Assembly: GCA_964370965.1 (NCBI GenBank)
Contig: CAYJLW010000132.1
Location: 1-5,187 of the forward strand
Length of the DNA: 5,187 nt
Origin: CAYJLW01 sp964370965
GTDB lineage: Bacteria; Actinomycetota; Acidimicrobiia; UBA2766
Direction of reading: 5' to 3'
Part shown: piece after piece, positions 5,085 through 5,187 of the stretch
How the letters are laid out: every line of letters begins with the position of its first letter
Numbering within the stretch: position 1 is the stretch's first letter
Notes under the pieces: model-generated
Databases searched by the model: none
Told to the model about the DNA's origin: nothing
Seen by the model: only the letters and a program-made list of their open reading frames with translations
Position numbers and translations under genes: made by a program

Positions 5085-5187
5085 TCCCGCCCCGTCGCCC
5101 CCCTGCCCCGTTCTGGGGAGCCACGGCACGGATATGGGCCTGTTGCTGATTTGTGGGTCCTGGTCGATGCGGTCGTCGGCTGGCCAG
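5082..5187 (-). CDS. Possible C-terminal end of an upstream gene (partial)
   Basis: The minus-strand frame ending at TAG 5084-5082 is open to the window edge, 34 codons. By hand count G/C is about 68%, 59% and 82% at codon positions 1, 2 and 3, the coding-like order for a high-GC genome. The peptide begins WPADDRIDQDPQISN and turns Gly-rich; I recognise no family. If real, the gene ends 9 nt before the FAD oxidoreductase start. The stretch is too short to exclude chance, and a plus-strand frame from ATG 5134 is also open to the edge. Confidence 0.25.
   Translation of the reverse strand, partial: WPADDRIDQDPQISNRPISVPWLPRTGQGGDGAG

Noticed and set aside
4264..5124. Minus-strand ORF of 286 aa overlapping the FAD oxidoreductase
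   Set aside because: Extremely Arg/Gly-rich, in another frame of a gene with full family motifs; it is a shadow.
1..5187. tRNA, rRNA or riboswitch genes
   Set aside because: None recognised by eye in the short spacers on either strand; a covariance-model scan would be needed for a firm negative.

Overview
The window looks like high-GC actinobacterial chromosome (Actinomycetota, class not resolvable from this sequence). The support is the very high GC with strongly G/C-biased third codon positions, actinobacterial-type versions of every protein family present, and gene starts with a TANNNT box 6-7 nt upstream and no clear Shine-Dalgarno, the leaderless pattern common in this phylum. A run of ten Ns at 733-742 with G/C homopolymer sequence beside it marks a scaffold gap, so this is a draft or metagenome assembly and the distance across the gap is not known.

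Layout. On the minus strand, 5-655 encodes a PNPOx-like split-barrel flavoprotein of the pyridoxamine 5'-phosphate oxidase family. Positions 656-882 hold its likely promoter, copy 1 of a 45-nt palindromic repeat, the N gap and a G-run/C-run fold-back. On the plus strand, 883-1800 encodes an AbiEi-like winged-helix plus DUF559 (Vsr-like nuclease fold) protein with no toxin partner. Positions 1801-1909 hold copy 2 of the repeat and a small tandem duplication. Then come three minus-strand genes: an AlkD-type DNA glycosylase (1910-2614), a classical short-chain dehydrogenase (2617-3468) only 2 nt upstream of it and probably cotranscribed, and, beyond a G/C-run spacer, an FAD-dependent D-2-hydroxyacid dehydrogenase resembling D-2-hydroxyglutarate dehydrogenase (3687-5072). 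The last 106 nt may be the C-terminal end of another minus-strand gene.

The genes do not form an obvious pathway. The most interesting feature is the pair of direct-oriented palindromic repeats, with one compensatory base-pair change between them, that bracket the AbiEi/DUF559 gene. They could define a small cassette or binding sites, or simply be two members of a dispersed repeat family. The assembly gap begins exactly at the last base of copy 1, so the linkage needs checking before the cassette idea is taken further.
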